Positions 50,078 to 58,658 of a DNA stretch of 64,000 nucleotides are shown piece by piece. The first letter of the stretch is position 1, and every line of letters begins with the position of its first letter. The DNA is from an uncultured Rikenella sp. Its GTDB lineage: Bacteria; Bacteroidota; Bacteroidia; Bacteroidales; Rikenellaceae. The notes below the pieces were generated by a model. That model saw only the letters and a list, made by a program, of their open reading frames with translations, was not told the origin of the DNA and did not search any database. A program made the position numbers and the translations under genes. Location: the NCBI GenBank assembly GCA_947627885.1, contig CANQXP010000001.1:22708-86707 (forward strand), written 5' to 3'.

Positions 50078-50463
50078 GATCTTTTATTTAGAACCTTGTT
50101 CTTTGTGTTTGAGAGAACTGCCGCTTTCTTGAAAGAAAGACGGCACCAAAGAACTTTCAGCTAGCTACGCTACTCCTCAGTCTGCCGAAAGGCTCAACAC
50201 TTTTTGGGGTGCGAAAAAAGGGGCCGCTTGATGTAACAATTACATGAGCGGCCCCTTTTCCGTACCCCAAAGAGGATTAAGGCATTGATAGATTTAGGAT
50301 GCGCAGCATCCTCGAAAGTTTGGCTTCGCCTTCCTCCTCCTTGCAAGGCATAGCCCGCCAGCGGTCTCTGCTCTTGCTTCGAGCGGCGGTTTTCTGGTTC
50401 TCTTTGTTCACAAAGAGAACAGTTGTCTCCAACCTAATGAAAATGGGTTCTAATTAAAAGATC
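50078..50463. repeat. Palindromic intergenic element, copy E3
   Basis: Outer arms GATCTTTTATTTAGAACC (50078-50095) and GGTTCTAATTAAAAGATC (50446-50463) pair with one bulge. The inner blocks (CCGCTTTCTTGAAAGAAAG; CTAGCTACGCTACTCC; AAGGGGCCGC...GCGGCCCCTT; GGATGCGCAGCATCC; GTTCTCTTTGTTCACAAAGAGAAC) are shared with E1 and partly with E4 and E5. It fills most of the gap between tpiA and the protease gene. Confidence 0.78.
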
Positions 50464-50483
50464 TTTTTTCGAAACCCATTTAT

Positions 50484-50518
50484 CGGGCCGGTAAGGTATC
50501 AAATGCCTTATCGGCCCG
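50484..50518. terminator. Large hairpin upstream of the protease gene
   Basis: CGGGCCGGTAAGG pairs with CCTTATCGGCCCG (one G-U) around a 9-base loop. No T-tract follows. The remaining 170 bases before the protease gene show no clear promoter to me. Confidence 0.5.
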
Positions 50519-50689
50519 TCGGTCGAGGTAAAAGGGAACAATTATTCATACGACACATACCAATTCCGGCCTTCGGATCGTTCTAAATCCGAAAAAGCAA
50601 TCCGAACACACCACCCACAAAACACACTGCCCTTGGAATAAACATCTACTCACAGCAACACTTAACAAACAGAAAGTTAACACGAAACT

Positions 50690-52198
50690 ATGAGAAAACG
50701 ATGGATTATCCTGAGCGTGTCGCTCTCCGTGGCGGCAGGCTCCCTTGCGGCATACGGCGTCAGCCGGACCACCGCCGACCGGTACCGGGCCGACACCGCG
50801 ACCGTGACCTATGCCGGGGAAACCGCCCGCGCGCATTTCGCTTCCGCACCGGCCGGGACGACGCAGGGCATCCTGCCCGACTTCACCACCGCTGCCGAAC
50901 AAGGCGTGGAGGCCGTGGTCAATATCGAGAACCGGCAGAAATACACCGTCCGGCAATACTCCAACCCCTTCGGCGGACGCGGCATCGACCCGTTCGAATT
51001 CTTCTTCGGGCCCCAGCAGGAGCAGCAGCAAAGCCAACCCCAGCAGCAGGAGCGCCGTTCGGGAGGCTCCGGCGTCATTATTTCGCCCGACGGTTATATC
51101 GTTTCGAATAACCACGTCGTGGAAAATGCCGACGAACTGATCGTGACCCTCCACGACGGTGCCATCTACAAAGCCACGCTGGTGGGTACCGACCCCTCGA
51201 CCGACATCGCCTTGCTGAAGATCGATGCCAACGGGCTTAAAACCATTCCGTTCGGGGATTCCGAAGAGCTTCGGCTGGGCGAATGGGTGCTGGCCATCGG
51301 CAACCCCTTCGGGCTGACCTCGACCGTCACGGCCGGGATCGTGAGCGCCAAAGGGCGGAGCCTCGGCGTGCTGCCTTCGCAGATGGGCATCGAATCGTTC
51401 ATCCAGACCGACGCGGCGGTGAACCCCGGCAACAGCGGCGGGGCGCTCATCACCACCGAAGGCAACCTGATCGGGATCAATACCGTCATCAAATCGCCGA
51501 CCGGCTCTTATACCGGCTACTCGTTCGCCGTGCCCTCGTCGATCGTGCGCAAGGTGGTGACCGACCTGCGCGAATACGGTGTGGTGCAGCGGGCCATGCT
51601 GGGCATCTCGTTCCAGGCCATCACGCCCGACTGGGTGGAACGCTTCGGCAAGGAGAAAGGCATTAAAGAACCGGGCGGCATGTATATCGCCGAGGTGGTC
51701 GCCGACGGGGCTGCCGAAGCCGCGGGCATCAAAGCCGGCGATGTGCTGACGCAGATTGGCGGCAAAGCGATGAACACGACGGCCGACGTGCAGGAGACCA
51801 TCGCCAAACTGCGGCCGAACGACAAGATCAAAGTGACGGTCAAGCGCGACGGCTCCGTGAGGGAGTACGACGTGACCCTGCGTAACCGAGCCGGCAAAAC
51901 GGAACTGGTCAAGAAGGACGACGTGAACCTGGTCGAAGAGCTGGGCGCGACCTTCCGCGAGGTGAGCGACAAGCTGAAAAAAGAGCTGCGCATCCGTGGC
52001 GGCATCCAGGTCGTCGACCTCAAATCGGGCGGCTTGCTGGCCAAGTCCCGCGTGCAGCGCGGCTTCATCATCACGGCCATCAACGACACGCCGATCGCCT
52101 CCGTGAGCGACCTGAACCGCATCACCGACAAAGTGCAGTCCATCGACGGGATCTACCCCGACGGACGGATCGTCAGCTACCAGGCGCTCGGACGCTGA
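50690..52198 (+). CDS. DegP/HtrA-type periplasmic serine protease
   Basis: A 502-residue Do-family protease. Signal/anchor (about 6-24), a Gln-rich loop (108-121), and the chymotrypsin-fold triad His142 (NNHVVE), Asp172 (STDIALL) and Ser249 (GNSGGAL). Two PDZ domains follow (about 305-390 and 420-495). It degrades or refolds damaged envelope proteins in the periplasm. It has its own terminator (52254) before rpoD. Confidence 0.93.
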   Translation: MRKRWIILSVSLSVAAGSLAAYGVSRTTADRYRADTATVTYAGETARAHFASAPAGTTQGILPDFTTAAEQGVEAVVNIENRQKYTVRQYSNPFGGRGIDPFEFFFGPQQEQQQSQPQQQERRSGGSGVIISPDGYIVSNNHVVENADELIVTLHDGAIYKATLVGTDPSTDIALLKIDANGLKTIPFGDSEELRLGEWVLAIGNPFGLTSTVTAGIVSAKGRSLGVLPSQMGIESFIQTDAAVNPGNSGGALITTEGNLIGINTVIKSPTGSYTGYSFAVPSSIVRKVVTDLREYGVVQRAMLGISFQAITPDWVERFGKEKGIKEPGGMYIAEVVADGAAEAAGIKAGDVLTQIGGKAMNTTADVQETIAKLRPNDKIKVTVKRDGSVREYDVTLRNRAGKTELVKKDDVNLVEELGATFREVSDKLKKELRIRGGIQVVDLKSGGLLAKSRVQRGFIITAINDTPIASVSDLNRITDKVQSIDGIYPDGRIVSYQALGR

Positions 52199-52253
52199 CG
52201 CGACTCCTCCGCGGAGTGAAAAATAACGCGGAAAAACCGAATGCTAACTCATT

Positions 52254-52286
52254 GGCCGCCTGTGCATACCGTCTGTACAGGCGGCC
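52254..52286 (+). terminator. Terminator between the protease gene and rpoD
   Basis: GGCCGCCTGT and ACAGGCGGCC form a perfect 10-bp stem, followed by TTGTTT. Confidence 0.75.
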
Positions 52287-52382
52287 TTGTTTAACGATAA
52301 ATGGCACGGGCGCCGAAACAAAAGCGAAATTCCAGCGTATATTAAGACGCCGGCCATCGGAAATACAAACAAAACAGTATAA

Positions 52383-53243
52383 ATGAGACAATTAAAAATT
52401 ACCAAATCGATCACCAATCGCGAGAGCGCCTCGCTGGACAAGTACCTCCAGGAGATTGGACGTGAAGATTTGATAACCGTCGAGGAAGAGGTCGAACTGG
52501 CCCAGCGGATCAAAAAAGGGGACCAGGAGGCCCTCGAAAAACTCACCAAGGCGAACCTGCGGTTCGTGGTGTCCGTGGCCAAGCAGTACCAGAACCAGGG
52601 GCTCACGCTGCCCGACCTGATCAACGAAGGGAACCTGGGGCTGATCAAAGCGGCGGAAAAATTCGACGAGACGCGCGGCTTCAAGTTCATCTCCTATGCC
52701 GTGTGGTGGATCCGCCAGTCGATCCTCCAGGCGCTGGCCGAGCAGTCGCGCATCGTGCGCCTGCCGCTGAACCAGGTCGGGTCGCTCAACAAGATCAACA
52801 AGGCTTTCGCCCGCTTCGAGCAGGAGAACGAACGCACCCCATCGCCGGAGGAGCTGGCCACGGTGCTGGACCTGCCGAAAGAGAAGGTCGCCGACACGCT
52901 GCGCGTGTCGGGGCGCCATGTGTCGGTGGACGCGCCGTTCGCCGAAGGCGAAGACAACAGCCTGCTCGACGTGCTGGTGAACAACGATTCGCCCAATGCC
53001 GACCGCAGCCTGATTAACGAATCGCTCTCCACCGAGGTGGAGCGCGCGCTCTCGACCCTGACCGAACGTGAACGCGATATCGTCAAATATTTCTTCGGCA
53101 TCGGGGCGTCGGAAATGACCCTCGAAGAGATCGGCGAACAGTTCGGCCTGACCCGCGAGCGGGTGCGCCAGATCAAAGAGAAAGCCATCCGCCGGTTGCG
53201 GCACAGCTCGCGCAGCAAACAGCTCAAGACCTATCTGGGGTAA
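52383..53243 (+). CDS. rpoD: Primary sigma-70 factor
   Basis: A 286-residue RpoD of the short Bacteroidota type lacking the long region 1.1. Region 1.2 ([26 protein letters not shown]), region 2 with [22 protein letters not shown] and [15 protein letters not shown], region 3, and region 4 with the [29 protein letters not shown]. It reads the TTG/TAnnTTTG promoters seen in this window. A TTTTACC hairpin-type terminator follows at 53266. Confidence 0.97.
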   Translation: MRQLKITKSITNRESASLDKYLQEIGREDLITVEEEVELAQRIKKGDQEALEKLTKANLRFVVSVAKQYQNQGLTLPDLINEGNLGLIKAAEKFDETRGFKFISYAVWWIRQSILQALAEQSRIVRLPLNQVGSLNKINKAFARFEQENERTPSPEELATVLDLPKEKVADTLRVSGRHVSVDAPFAEGEDNSLLDVLVNNDSPNADRSLINESLSTEVERALSTLTERERDIVKYFFGIGASEMTLEEIGEQFGLTRERVRQIKEKAIRRLRHSSRSKQLKTYLG

Positions 53244-53265
53244 TTTTACCCCGTTTCCTTATGCA

Positions 53266-53308
53266 GAACAGGTCTTTCCCGTATCGGGGGAAGGCCTGTT
53301 CGCTTTTT
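53266..53308 (+). terminator. Terminator of rpoD
   Basis: GAACAGGTCTTTCCC (53266-53280) pairs, with two imperfect positions, to GGGGAAGGCCTGTTC (about 53287-53301) and is followed by a T5 run. Confidence 0.8.
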
Positions 53309-53361
53309 AATGCCGGATACCGTACCTTTGTCGCAGGAACGGAACGTCCGGGCTTCCGGAG

Positions 53362-53390
53362 TGCCGCAGGCCCGTTACGGGCCTGCGGCA
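53362..53390. repeat. Perfect hairpin at the start of orphan cassette A
   Basis: TGCCGCAGGCCCG and CGGGCCTGCGGCA form a 13-bp perfect stem with loop TTA. A weaker relative (TGCCTGCG with CGCAGGCA) lies at 53774-53801 in front of cassette B. Confidence 0.65.
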
Positions 53391-53396
53391 GAGTGA

Positions 53397-53717
53397 GCGA
53401 TAAATTCAGCAGTCCGCTGTCCGGCGCGTCCGGGTAGCTATCCCGACACAAAGCATACGGCCCGGCTCCATCTATGGTTCAAGACCGGGTGCAACTTCGA
53501 GAGGCTGCTATGCCGGCGTAGTCCGGCCGCCCCGGGCAACCGCAACAACACGACGGGCGCGCTGAACGACGTCGGCAACGAGGGCTCGTCCTGGAGCCGG
53601 ACGGCAGTCGGCACCAATGGCCACAGGTTGATATTCAATGCGACGCTGCTTGAGCCGGAGCGCAGCAGCTACCGCTCCGGCGGCTATCAGGTGCGGTGCC
53701 TCCAAGCATTTATCGGC
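53397..53717 (+). pseudogene. Orphan DGR-type variable-region cassette A
   Basis: The frame has no ATG start but encodes a C-type-lectin-like variable-region end: NNTTGALNDVGNEGSSWSR, then LIFNATLLEP and GGYQVRCLQAFIG. This is the layout of Bacteroidota DGR target C-termini (YWSS, LNFN, GF-x-VRC). Bases 53688-53717 are identical to the end of cassette B. No N-terminal protein domain and no reverse transcriptase are nearby, so it is a detached or decayed cassette. Confidence 0.62.
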
Positions 53718-53810
53718 CGGATGTTCCGTTCCCGATTTTCGAATGGACAAGACAGGATGTTCAGGTTCCGGAGTGCCTGCGGCGAAACCCCGGCGCAGGC
53801 AGGGCGAACG

Positions 53811-54133
53811 GATAAATTCAGCGGCCCGCTGACCGCATCCCGCGGTTAGCTATCACACGGCCCGGACGCCGGTAATCCGGCGTCCGGGCCAGCGAGCGGC
53901 CGCCGATACGGCTTTTCTGCGCAGATCCCGCCCCGGGCTTCCGCGACGCAGGGTCGCGCACGGGCGGCGAGGGCGACTTGTGGAACGTCGGCAACAACGG
54001 GTACAGCTGGTCGTCGTCGGTCAGCGGGGTGAACGGCGTGGACTTGAACTTCAACGCGGCGAACCTCAATCCCAGCAACGCCGACAGACGCGCCTACGGC
54101 TTTCAGGTGCGGTGCCTCCAAGCATTTATCGGC
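53811..54133 (+). pseudogene. Orphan DGR-type variable-region cassette B
   Basis: A second unit about 414 bases after cassette A, starting with the same GATAAATTCAGC segment (53399 and 53811). The coding part (53876 on) gives WNVGNNGYSWSSSVSG, VDLNFNAANLNPSNADRRA, YGFQVRCLQAFIG. It is rich in AAC codons at positions that vary between A and B, as expected for adenine-directed variation. No start codon and no full gene around it. Confidence 0.62.
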
Positions 54134-54270
54134 ATCCTGTTTTATTATCCGGCCCTGCCGGTGCAGTCCATCCGGGGCGGCCCGCCGAAAAGCCCGATAC
54201 AGGCCGTTGAAAAACCCGATGCGGGCCGTTAAAAGCCCGGTACAAGTCGTTGAAAACTCGATACAGGCCG

Positions 54271-55134
54271 TTAGAAAAGGCGGATCGCCGTGTAAGCCGC
54301 ACTTCCCGGCATCAGCACCTCCGCCGTTCCGTCCTCCGCCACCGATCGCGCATCGTCGTAAGCCAACCCCTCACCTGCCAAAACACCCTTCTCGTCCACA
54401 TAGCCGTACCGCCCGTCAAGCCCCACCACCGCAAAACCGTTGCTGAACTCCCCGATCCAGTCGTACTCCAGCGGCACCGCCACACACCCCGTGCGATCCA
54501 GGCAACCGTGCCGGCCTCCCTTGTCTACCGTGGCATAGCGCGAACCGTCCCACGAGAGGTCGTCGTACTCCGGCGGTATCACGGCATGGCCGTCCCGGTC
54601 GATCAGCCCCATCAGGTGGCCGCCCCCGGCAGGCGCAACGACGGCCACCGCCGCCCTCCCTTCGCTGAAATCGCCCGCCCACGCATACTGCGGCCCGATC
54701 GCTACCCGTCCGTTTTCGTCCGCGTAACCGAAAAGGCCGTCGCGCACGATCACCCGCAGCCCCTCGCATAGCTCCCCGTTCCCGTCCCCGATCACGGCAT
54801 CCTCCCCGGCGGGAGCGGAGACCGGCCGCACCGCCACCGGATAGTAACTCCCCTCGCCGTCGTGGTTGAACACATAGACCTCGTCCGGCCGCACCCGTCC
54901 GTAACGTTCCGCCGAAGCGCAGGCCCCCGCCGAAGTGAAGCAGGTCAGCTCGCACGGCTCGCCGTCCAGCTCGATCCGGAACGTCACCCGCCCGGTGCCC
55001 GACACGTAAAGCGGGCCGCCCTCGGCGTCGGCCAGCGCCCGCACCCCCTCCAGCGAGGCGAAACGCCCCTCCGGATTGGCCAGCGCCTCCGCGTAGTCGC
55101 CCACGGCGGGAAATATCTTTTTCACAGGAGTCAT
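54271..55134 (-). CDS. WG-repeat protein
   Basis: ATG 55134 gives 287 residues. After an N-terminal domain (1-110) with no clear family, the C-terminal half has four WG-type repeats: GLFGYADENGRVAIGPQYAWAG, LMGLIDRDGHAVIPPEYDD, HGCLDRTGCVAVPLEYDW and GRYGYVDEKG. WG repeats are thought to be beta-propeller-like interaction modules. The start overlaps the vWA gene stop by 4 bases, so both are made together. The longer open frame upstream is a GC-rich shadow of the vWA gene. Confidence 0.78.
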   Translation of the reverse strand: MTPVKKIFPAVGDYAEALANPEGRFASLEGVRALADAEGGPLYVSGTGRVTFRIELDGEPCELTCFTSAGACASAERYGRVRPDEVYVFNHDGEGSYYPVAVRPVSAPAGEDAVIGDGNGELCEGLRVIVRDGLFGYADENGRVAIGPQYAWAGDFSEGRAAVAVVAPAGGGHLMGLIDRDGHAVIPPEYDDLSWDGSRYATVDKGGRHGCLDRTGCVAVPLEYDWIGEFSNGFAVVGLDGRYGYVDEKGVLAGEGLAYDDARSVAEDGTAEVLMPGSAAYTAIRLF

Positions 55135-56000
55135 AGCAGCAGGTTGGAAGTCGCGGTGCCGATGTTCATCATCCGCACCAGGTCGGTTATGTTCGCGTGG
55201 TAAGCCATTCCCCTCACCCCGCCGGTGTCGGCGGCGCGGCGGCCCGTCATCAGCGCGATCTCGTCCCGGTAGAGCGCGGGCATCGGGCTGGAAATGTCGA
55301 ACAGCAGCCGCGCATACCGGTCTTCCGGCAACTCGTCCGCCGAAGCGGGAAAGAGTACCGGCTCGCGCCCGGAGCCGGAGATATGGACGTTGAGCAGCAG
55401 CACATTGCCGTCCGCCGTGGAGAGGGAGCGCAGCTTTTCCGCCGCCGCGGCCAGCTGTTTCGGGGTGCCGTCCGTCGCCTCGCCGTCGGTGATGTTGATC
55501 ACCGTCGGCGGGTAGCAGGGCCGCCCCTTGTATTTCGCGCACCACGCCTTGAGCAGCCTATGCGCCTCCCCGAAGGCGGCACCCATCGGCGTGTTCCACT
55601 CGGCGGCTGGTCGCACCCATACCTTCTCGCGCATCACGGTGGCCACCTGCCGCCCGCCGGGCAGCGTGCGGATGCGCTGGACGTCGCGCACCTCGGCGGG
55701 ATTGTCGGAGAGCACTTCCGGCGAGAGGAACCGCTCGCTGCCGATGGTGGGCAGCAGCGACCGCACTTCGGAGCCGGAGTAGCCCAGCACGGCGATGTCG
55801 TAGTAGTGCTGGTAGCCGCCGTCGCGCCGCGAACGGGCGACCAGCTCCGCCAGCAGGGTGTTGATGGCGGAAGCGACGGCCTGCGCCTTGGTGACGGCCT
55901 GTCCGTTCCACCGGGCGGGCTCGGCCATGGAGCCGGACTGGTCGACCAGCAGGACGACCGCTGTGGGACAGTTTTGCGTGATCCGCGCAAGGTAACTCAT
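55131..56000 (-). CDS. von Willebrand factor A domain protein
   Basis: ATG 56000 gives 289 residues. A vWA domain with full MIDAS start VDQSGSM (Asp20, Ser22, Ser24), a Thr in the WNTPMG loop and Asp in NITDGEATDG, so it should bind a metal ion. No signal peptide, so it is cytoplasmic. It resembles TerY-type vWA proteins, but the usual phosphatase and kinase partners are missing; its only partner is the WG-repeat gene. Function unknown. Confidence 0.8.
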   Translation of the reverse strand: MSYLARITQNCPTAVVLLVDQSGSMAEPARWNGQAVTKAQAVASAINTLLAELVARSRRDGGYQHYYDIAVLGYSGSEVRSLLPTIGSERFLSPEVLSDNPAEVRDVQRIRTLPGGRQVATVMREKVWVRPAAEWNTPMGAAFGEAHRLLKAWCAKYKGRPCYPPTVINITDGEATDGTPKQLAAAAEKLRSLSTADGNVLLLNVHISGSGREPVLFPASADELPEDRYARLLFDISSPMPALYRDEIALMTGRRAADTGGVRGMAYHANITDLVRMMNIGTATSNLLL

Positions 56001-56011
56001 GGGGTATTCAG

Positions 56012-56184
56012 TATAAGAAAAAGGCACGGAATCCGTAACCAATGCGACACCAGGAGAGCAACCACCCAGAACCCCCAAAGGCACCAGATCCGTGCGGGTC
56101 TTGTATAAAAAGGCACGGAATCCGTCACTTCCGACACAAGGTGTACAACGACCCAAGCCAGAAAAGCTCCAGACCCGTGCCGTA
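56012..56184. repeat. Two tandem hairpin-ended units upstream of the vWA gene
   Basis: Two ~85-base units start with TATAAGAAAAAGGCACGGA and TATAAAAAGGCACGGA, each with ATCCGT next and closing with a complementary CCGTGC (AGATCCGTGCGGG, AGACCCGTGCCGT). The loops differ in sequence. They occupy the leader or promoter area of the reverse-strand vWA operon. Confidence 0.55.
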
Positions 56185-56598
56185 TTTGGCACGTTCCTGA
56201 AGCGTTTCTGGCTTTGGCGTCTCAAATTAGATGTTGTACTTCTGTGTCGAACGCTCGATATGTCTTGCAAATATAGCATTTGTTTCGGTAAATCCCGGTT
56301 ATGGGCGGCCAACTATCGCGAAAGCGGGCGCGATTTACCGGACGGCAGTCCGTGCGGGGCGAAGCCGCCCCCAGCGGAGCCCCGCAAAACTTCGTAATGC
56401 GTGTCACCGCCGGCTTCGCCCCGGACTGTGTCATGCCGGGGATTCCTTTATAATATTTGTTTCGCTAATCTCGGTAATCTGCAGATAACTCCCGCAAAAC
56501 TTCGTAATGCGTGTCGCTGTGTTGTTTTCAATAATTCCGGCTATCGGCGGGCACCTACCGCAAAAACGGGTCGGCTTTCGCCGTCGGAATACGGAAAC
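56185..56598. repeat. Gene-free region with degenerate direct repeats
   Basis: CCCGCAAAACTTCGTAATGC GTGTC occurs twice (56381-56405 and 56491-56515), each within a longer degenerate unit containing TATTTGTTTCG-like sequence. A GC-rich inverted repeat (GGGGCGAAGCC / GGCTTCGCCCC, 56357-56427) lies between. No convincing gene is seen. Confidence 0.5.
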
Positions 56599-56625
56599 GG
56601 CCTCTTCCCGAACCGGGAAGAGGCC
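56599..56625 (-). terminator. Hairpin terminator of the lipoprotein gene
   Basis: GGCCTCTTCCCG and CGGGAAGAGGCC pair perfectly, 12 bp, with a 3-base loop, 21 bases past the reverse-strand stop codon. The following bases (GTTTCC) are only weakly T-rich. Confidence 0.65.
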
Positions 56626-56646
56626 GCGTAAAAGTCCTTAGACCCG

Positions 56647-57243
56647 CTACTTCTGCCGCGCCAAACGCCACATTACGTCGCCCGAACCGTTCGCCAGCAC
56701 CAGCGAATCGGCATCCAGTTTCACGATCGTCAGCGTGTCCGCCCCCTCGATCGTCTGGCCGTTCCCGACGCTCGTTGCATTCAGGATCAGCGTGTCCGGA
56801 ATCGTCAGGTTCCACGCATTGAATTGCAGCGTCGCCATGCCAATCGACGAAGCCGTCCCGTTCTGGTACAGCTGCATTCCCTGCACCTGCGTCGAGTCGA
56901 TCGGGTTCGGCTCCACCCACGCGCCCTGGATATAGTAGTACGGCGAATGGGCCGTCACCGTCAGCTCCTGCGCCTGCATCACCTTCACCCCAGCCGTATC
57001 GACTTCGGCATAAGTCAGCTTCACCGAATCGTCGATCAGCACCCCCGGAACCTTCGCCGGATCGGTGTTCATCGTGCTGATGTTCAGCGTGTCGCCCGCC
57101 GTGGTGACCAGCGTGATATTGTTCATCGAAGCGTCCAGCACCACCCCGTCCACGGTTGTCGGGGCGGCGGGTTTCGACCCGCACGAGGCCAGCGTTAGCG
57201 CCGAGGCGGCCACGGCGGCCAGTGAAAAGATGTTTTTCTTCAT
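56647..57243 (-). CDS. Lipocalin-like lipoprotein
   Basis: A 198-residue lipoprotein: signal MKKNIFSLAAVAASALTLASC with lipid Cys21. The mature part is beta-rich in two similar halves (VVLDASMNNITLVTTAGDTLNIS; LNATSVGNGQTIEGADTLTIV) and ends VMWRLARQK, reminiscent of the lipocalin-like lipoproteins of gut Bacteroidota. Likely attached to the outer membrane. No enzymatic motif. Confidence 0.72.
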   Translation of the reverse strand: MKKNIFSLAAVAASALTLASCGSKPAAPTTVDGVVLDASMNNITLVTTAGDTLNISTMNTDPAKVPGVLIDDSVKLTYAEVDTAGVKVMQAQELTVTAHSPYYYIQGAWVEPNPIDSTQVQGMQLYQNGTASSIGMATLQFNAWNLTIPDTLILNATSVGNGQTIEGADTLTIVKLDADSLVLANGSGDVMWRLARQK

Positions 57244-57328
57244 AACAACGGTATTTGCGGCCCCGCGAGAGGCCCGGTTACGGAGGCAAATGTAGCAAAA
57301 AACAGTCCGTTATGCGCCTAAATCCCGT

Positions 57329-58144
57329 TTATTTGTTCTTCGAGGCCACTTCGGCGAGGAAATCTTCGAGGATCGCCAGCGACTCCCGCGGCTGTTCGAC
57401 GAACCCCATGTGCCCGGAGTTTTCGAGCCACGCCACCCGCGCCTGCGGCTGCGCCAGCGCCATCGACTCCGCCGCCGCCACCGGGATGTAGTTGTCCCCC
57501 AGCCCGAAGATCATCAGTTCCGGAATGCCCAGCCTGCGCATATCCTCGTTGCGGTCTTTGCGCTGCGACATCCCCTTGAGCACCGCCACGATCGCCTCGT
57601 CCTCGGTGAGCATCACCTGTTCGGCCAGATCCTCGATAGCCTCGGCACAGCGGCGCAGGTTGGCTTCGGCAAAGCCCCGGCCGGGATTGACCTTCGCCAG
57701 CATCTCCTTCTTGCCCGCCTCTATAAGCTCGATCTCGCGCTGGCGGTTGGCCGCCTTCTCCGGCGTGTCGGCGTTCGGCGAGGAGTGGAACAGCACCAGC
57801 CCCTCGACCTTCTCCGGGTGGTTCGCCGCCAAAGAGAGGGCCACGTAGCCCCCCATCGAGTGTCCCACCACGGTGCACCGCTCCACGCCGGCAAGCTCCA
57901 GCACGGCCGCCGCGGTGTCGGCCATGTAGTCGATCCCGACCACCTCGCGGCCGCCCCAGTCCGAAAAGCCGTGGCCCGGCAGGTCCATCCGGATCACGCG
58001 GTAATTTTTCCCCAGCTCCCCGGCGAAATCGTCCCACACTTCGATGGATTCCAGGTAGCCGTGCAGCAGCAGGACGGCCTGCGTCCCCTTGCCCGCGTCG
58101 GCGTAGCGCACCGGCGTGCCGCCGGCCATAACGAATTTTTCCAT
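57329..58144 (-). CDS. Alpha/beta hydrolase
   Basis: A 271-residue alpha/beta-hydrolase: oxyanion segment LLLHGYLES (25-33), nucleophile elbow VGHSMGG (Ser near 95), acid in FGLGDNYIP and catalytic His in NSGHMGFVEQP. No signal peptide, so cytoplasmic. The family is too wide to name a substrate. The gene stands alone between a lipoprotein and a small acidic protein. Confidence 0.88.
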   Translation of the reverse strand: MEKFVMAGGTPVRYADAGKGTQAVLLLHGYLESIEVWDDFAGELGKNYRVIRMDLPGHGFSDWGGREVVGIDYMADTAAAVLELAGVERCTVVGHSMGGYVALSLAANHPEKVEGLVLFHSSPNADTPEKAANRQREIELIEAGKKEMLAKVNPGRGFAEANLRRCAEAIEDLAEQVMLTEDEAIVAVLKGMSQRKDRNEDMRRLGIPELMIFGLGDNYIPVAAAESMALAQPQARVAWLENSGHMGFVEQPRESLAILEDFLAEVASKNK

Positions 58145-58320
58145 GTTGAGGCTGTTGTTTTGAAAGGTTCGAAGCCCGGCGCCGGTTCGGCAGGCGGCTT
58201 CTTACGGGTCGGTAAATGTACCGGCATTTTTCGGTTTTTCCCGGAACGGGAAAGGAAAACCCTGCCGCCATCGCCGGACGATGCCGCAGGGTCGGTTGCT
58301 ATCGCGTGGGGCGGAACGGG

Positions 58321-58536
58321 CTACAAGTCCTCCTCGTCCTCTTCGTCGCCGTCGTCCAGGTAATCCAGCGCGGACTCCCGCTTGCGCAGGGCCAGCAATT
58401 CGTCGTCCTCCTCCTCGTCCAGCGACTTGTAGAGGGTGTGGCGCTCTTTGCCGCTCTTGCGGATGGGGTCGAGCTTAGTGGCCTTGCGGGTCGTCTCTTC
58501 GCCCCCGGAAGCCCGGAAATCTTTGGTCGATTTCAT
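58321..58536 (-). CDS. Small acidic conserved protein, 71 aa
   Basis: A charged, likely disordered protein: basic first half (KSTKDF...RKATKLDPIRKSGKERH) and a strongly acidic end (LDYLDDGDEEDEEDL). The pattern is that of small hypothetical proteins widespread in Bacteroidales. The start is a single clean ATG. Function unknown. Confidence 0.6.
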   Translation of the reverse strand: MKSTKDFRASGGEETTRKATKLDPIRKSGKERHTLYKSLDEEEDDELLALRKRESALDYLDDGDEEDEEDL

Positions 58537-58658
58537 ACGATTGAACTACTGATAATAGGAAAGGTTATACGTTGCAATTATACGATTTTTTTCAATTCGC
58601 ACGCCGGGCGGCGCATTTTTCGGCGTTCCCCCGTGGTCGCGGCCCTTCCGGCCCCGGC

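Noticed and set aside
55135..55545. N-terminal extension of the WG-repeat protein to 55545
   Set aside because: It lies inside the vWA gene in another frame and is Arg/Gly-rich without any domain.
56631..57198. Long frames opposite the lipoprotein gene (56555-57184 reverse in another frame, 56824-57198 forward)
   Set aside because: No signal peptide or family features; the lipoprotein frame has a clear lipobox and terminator.
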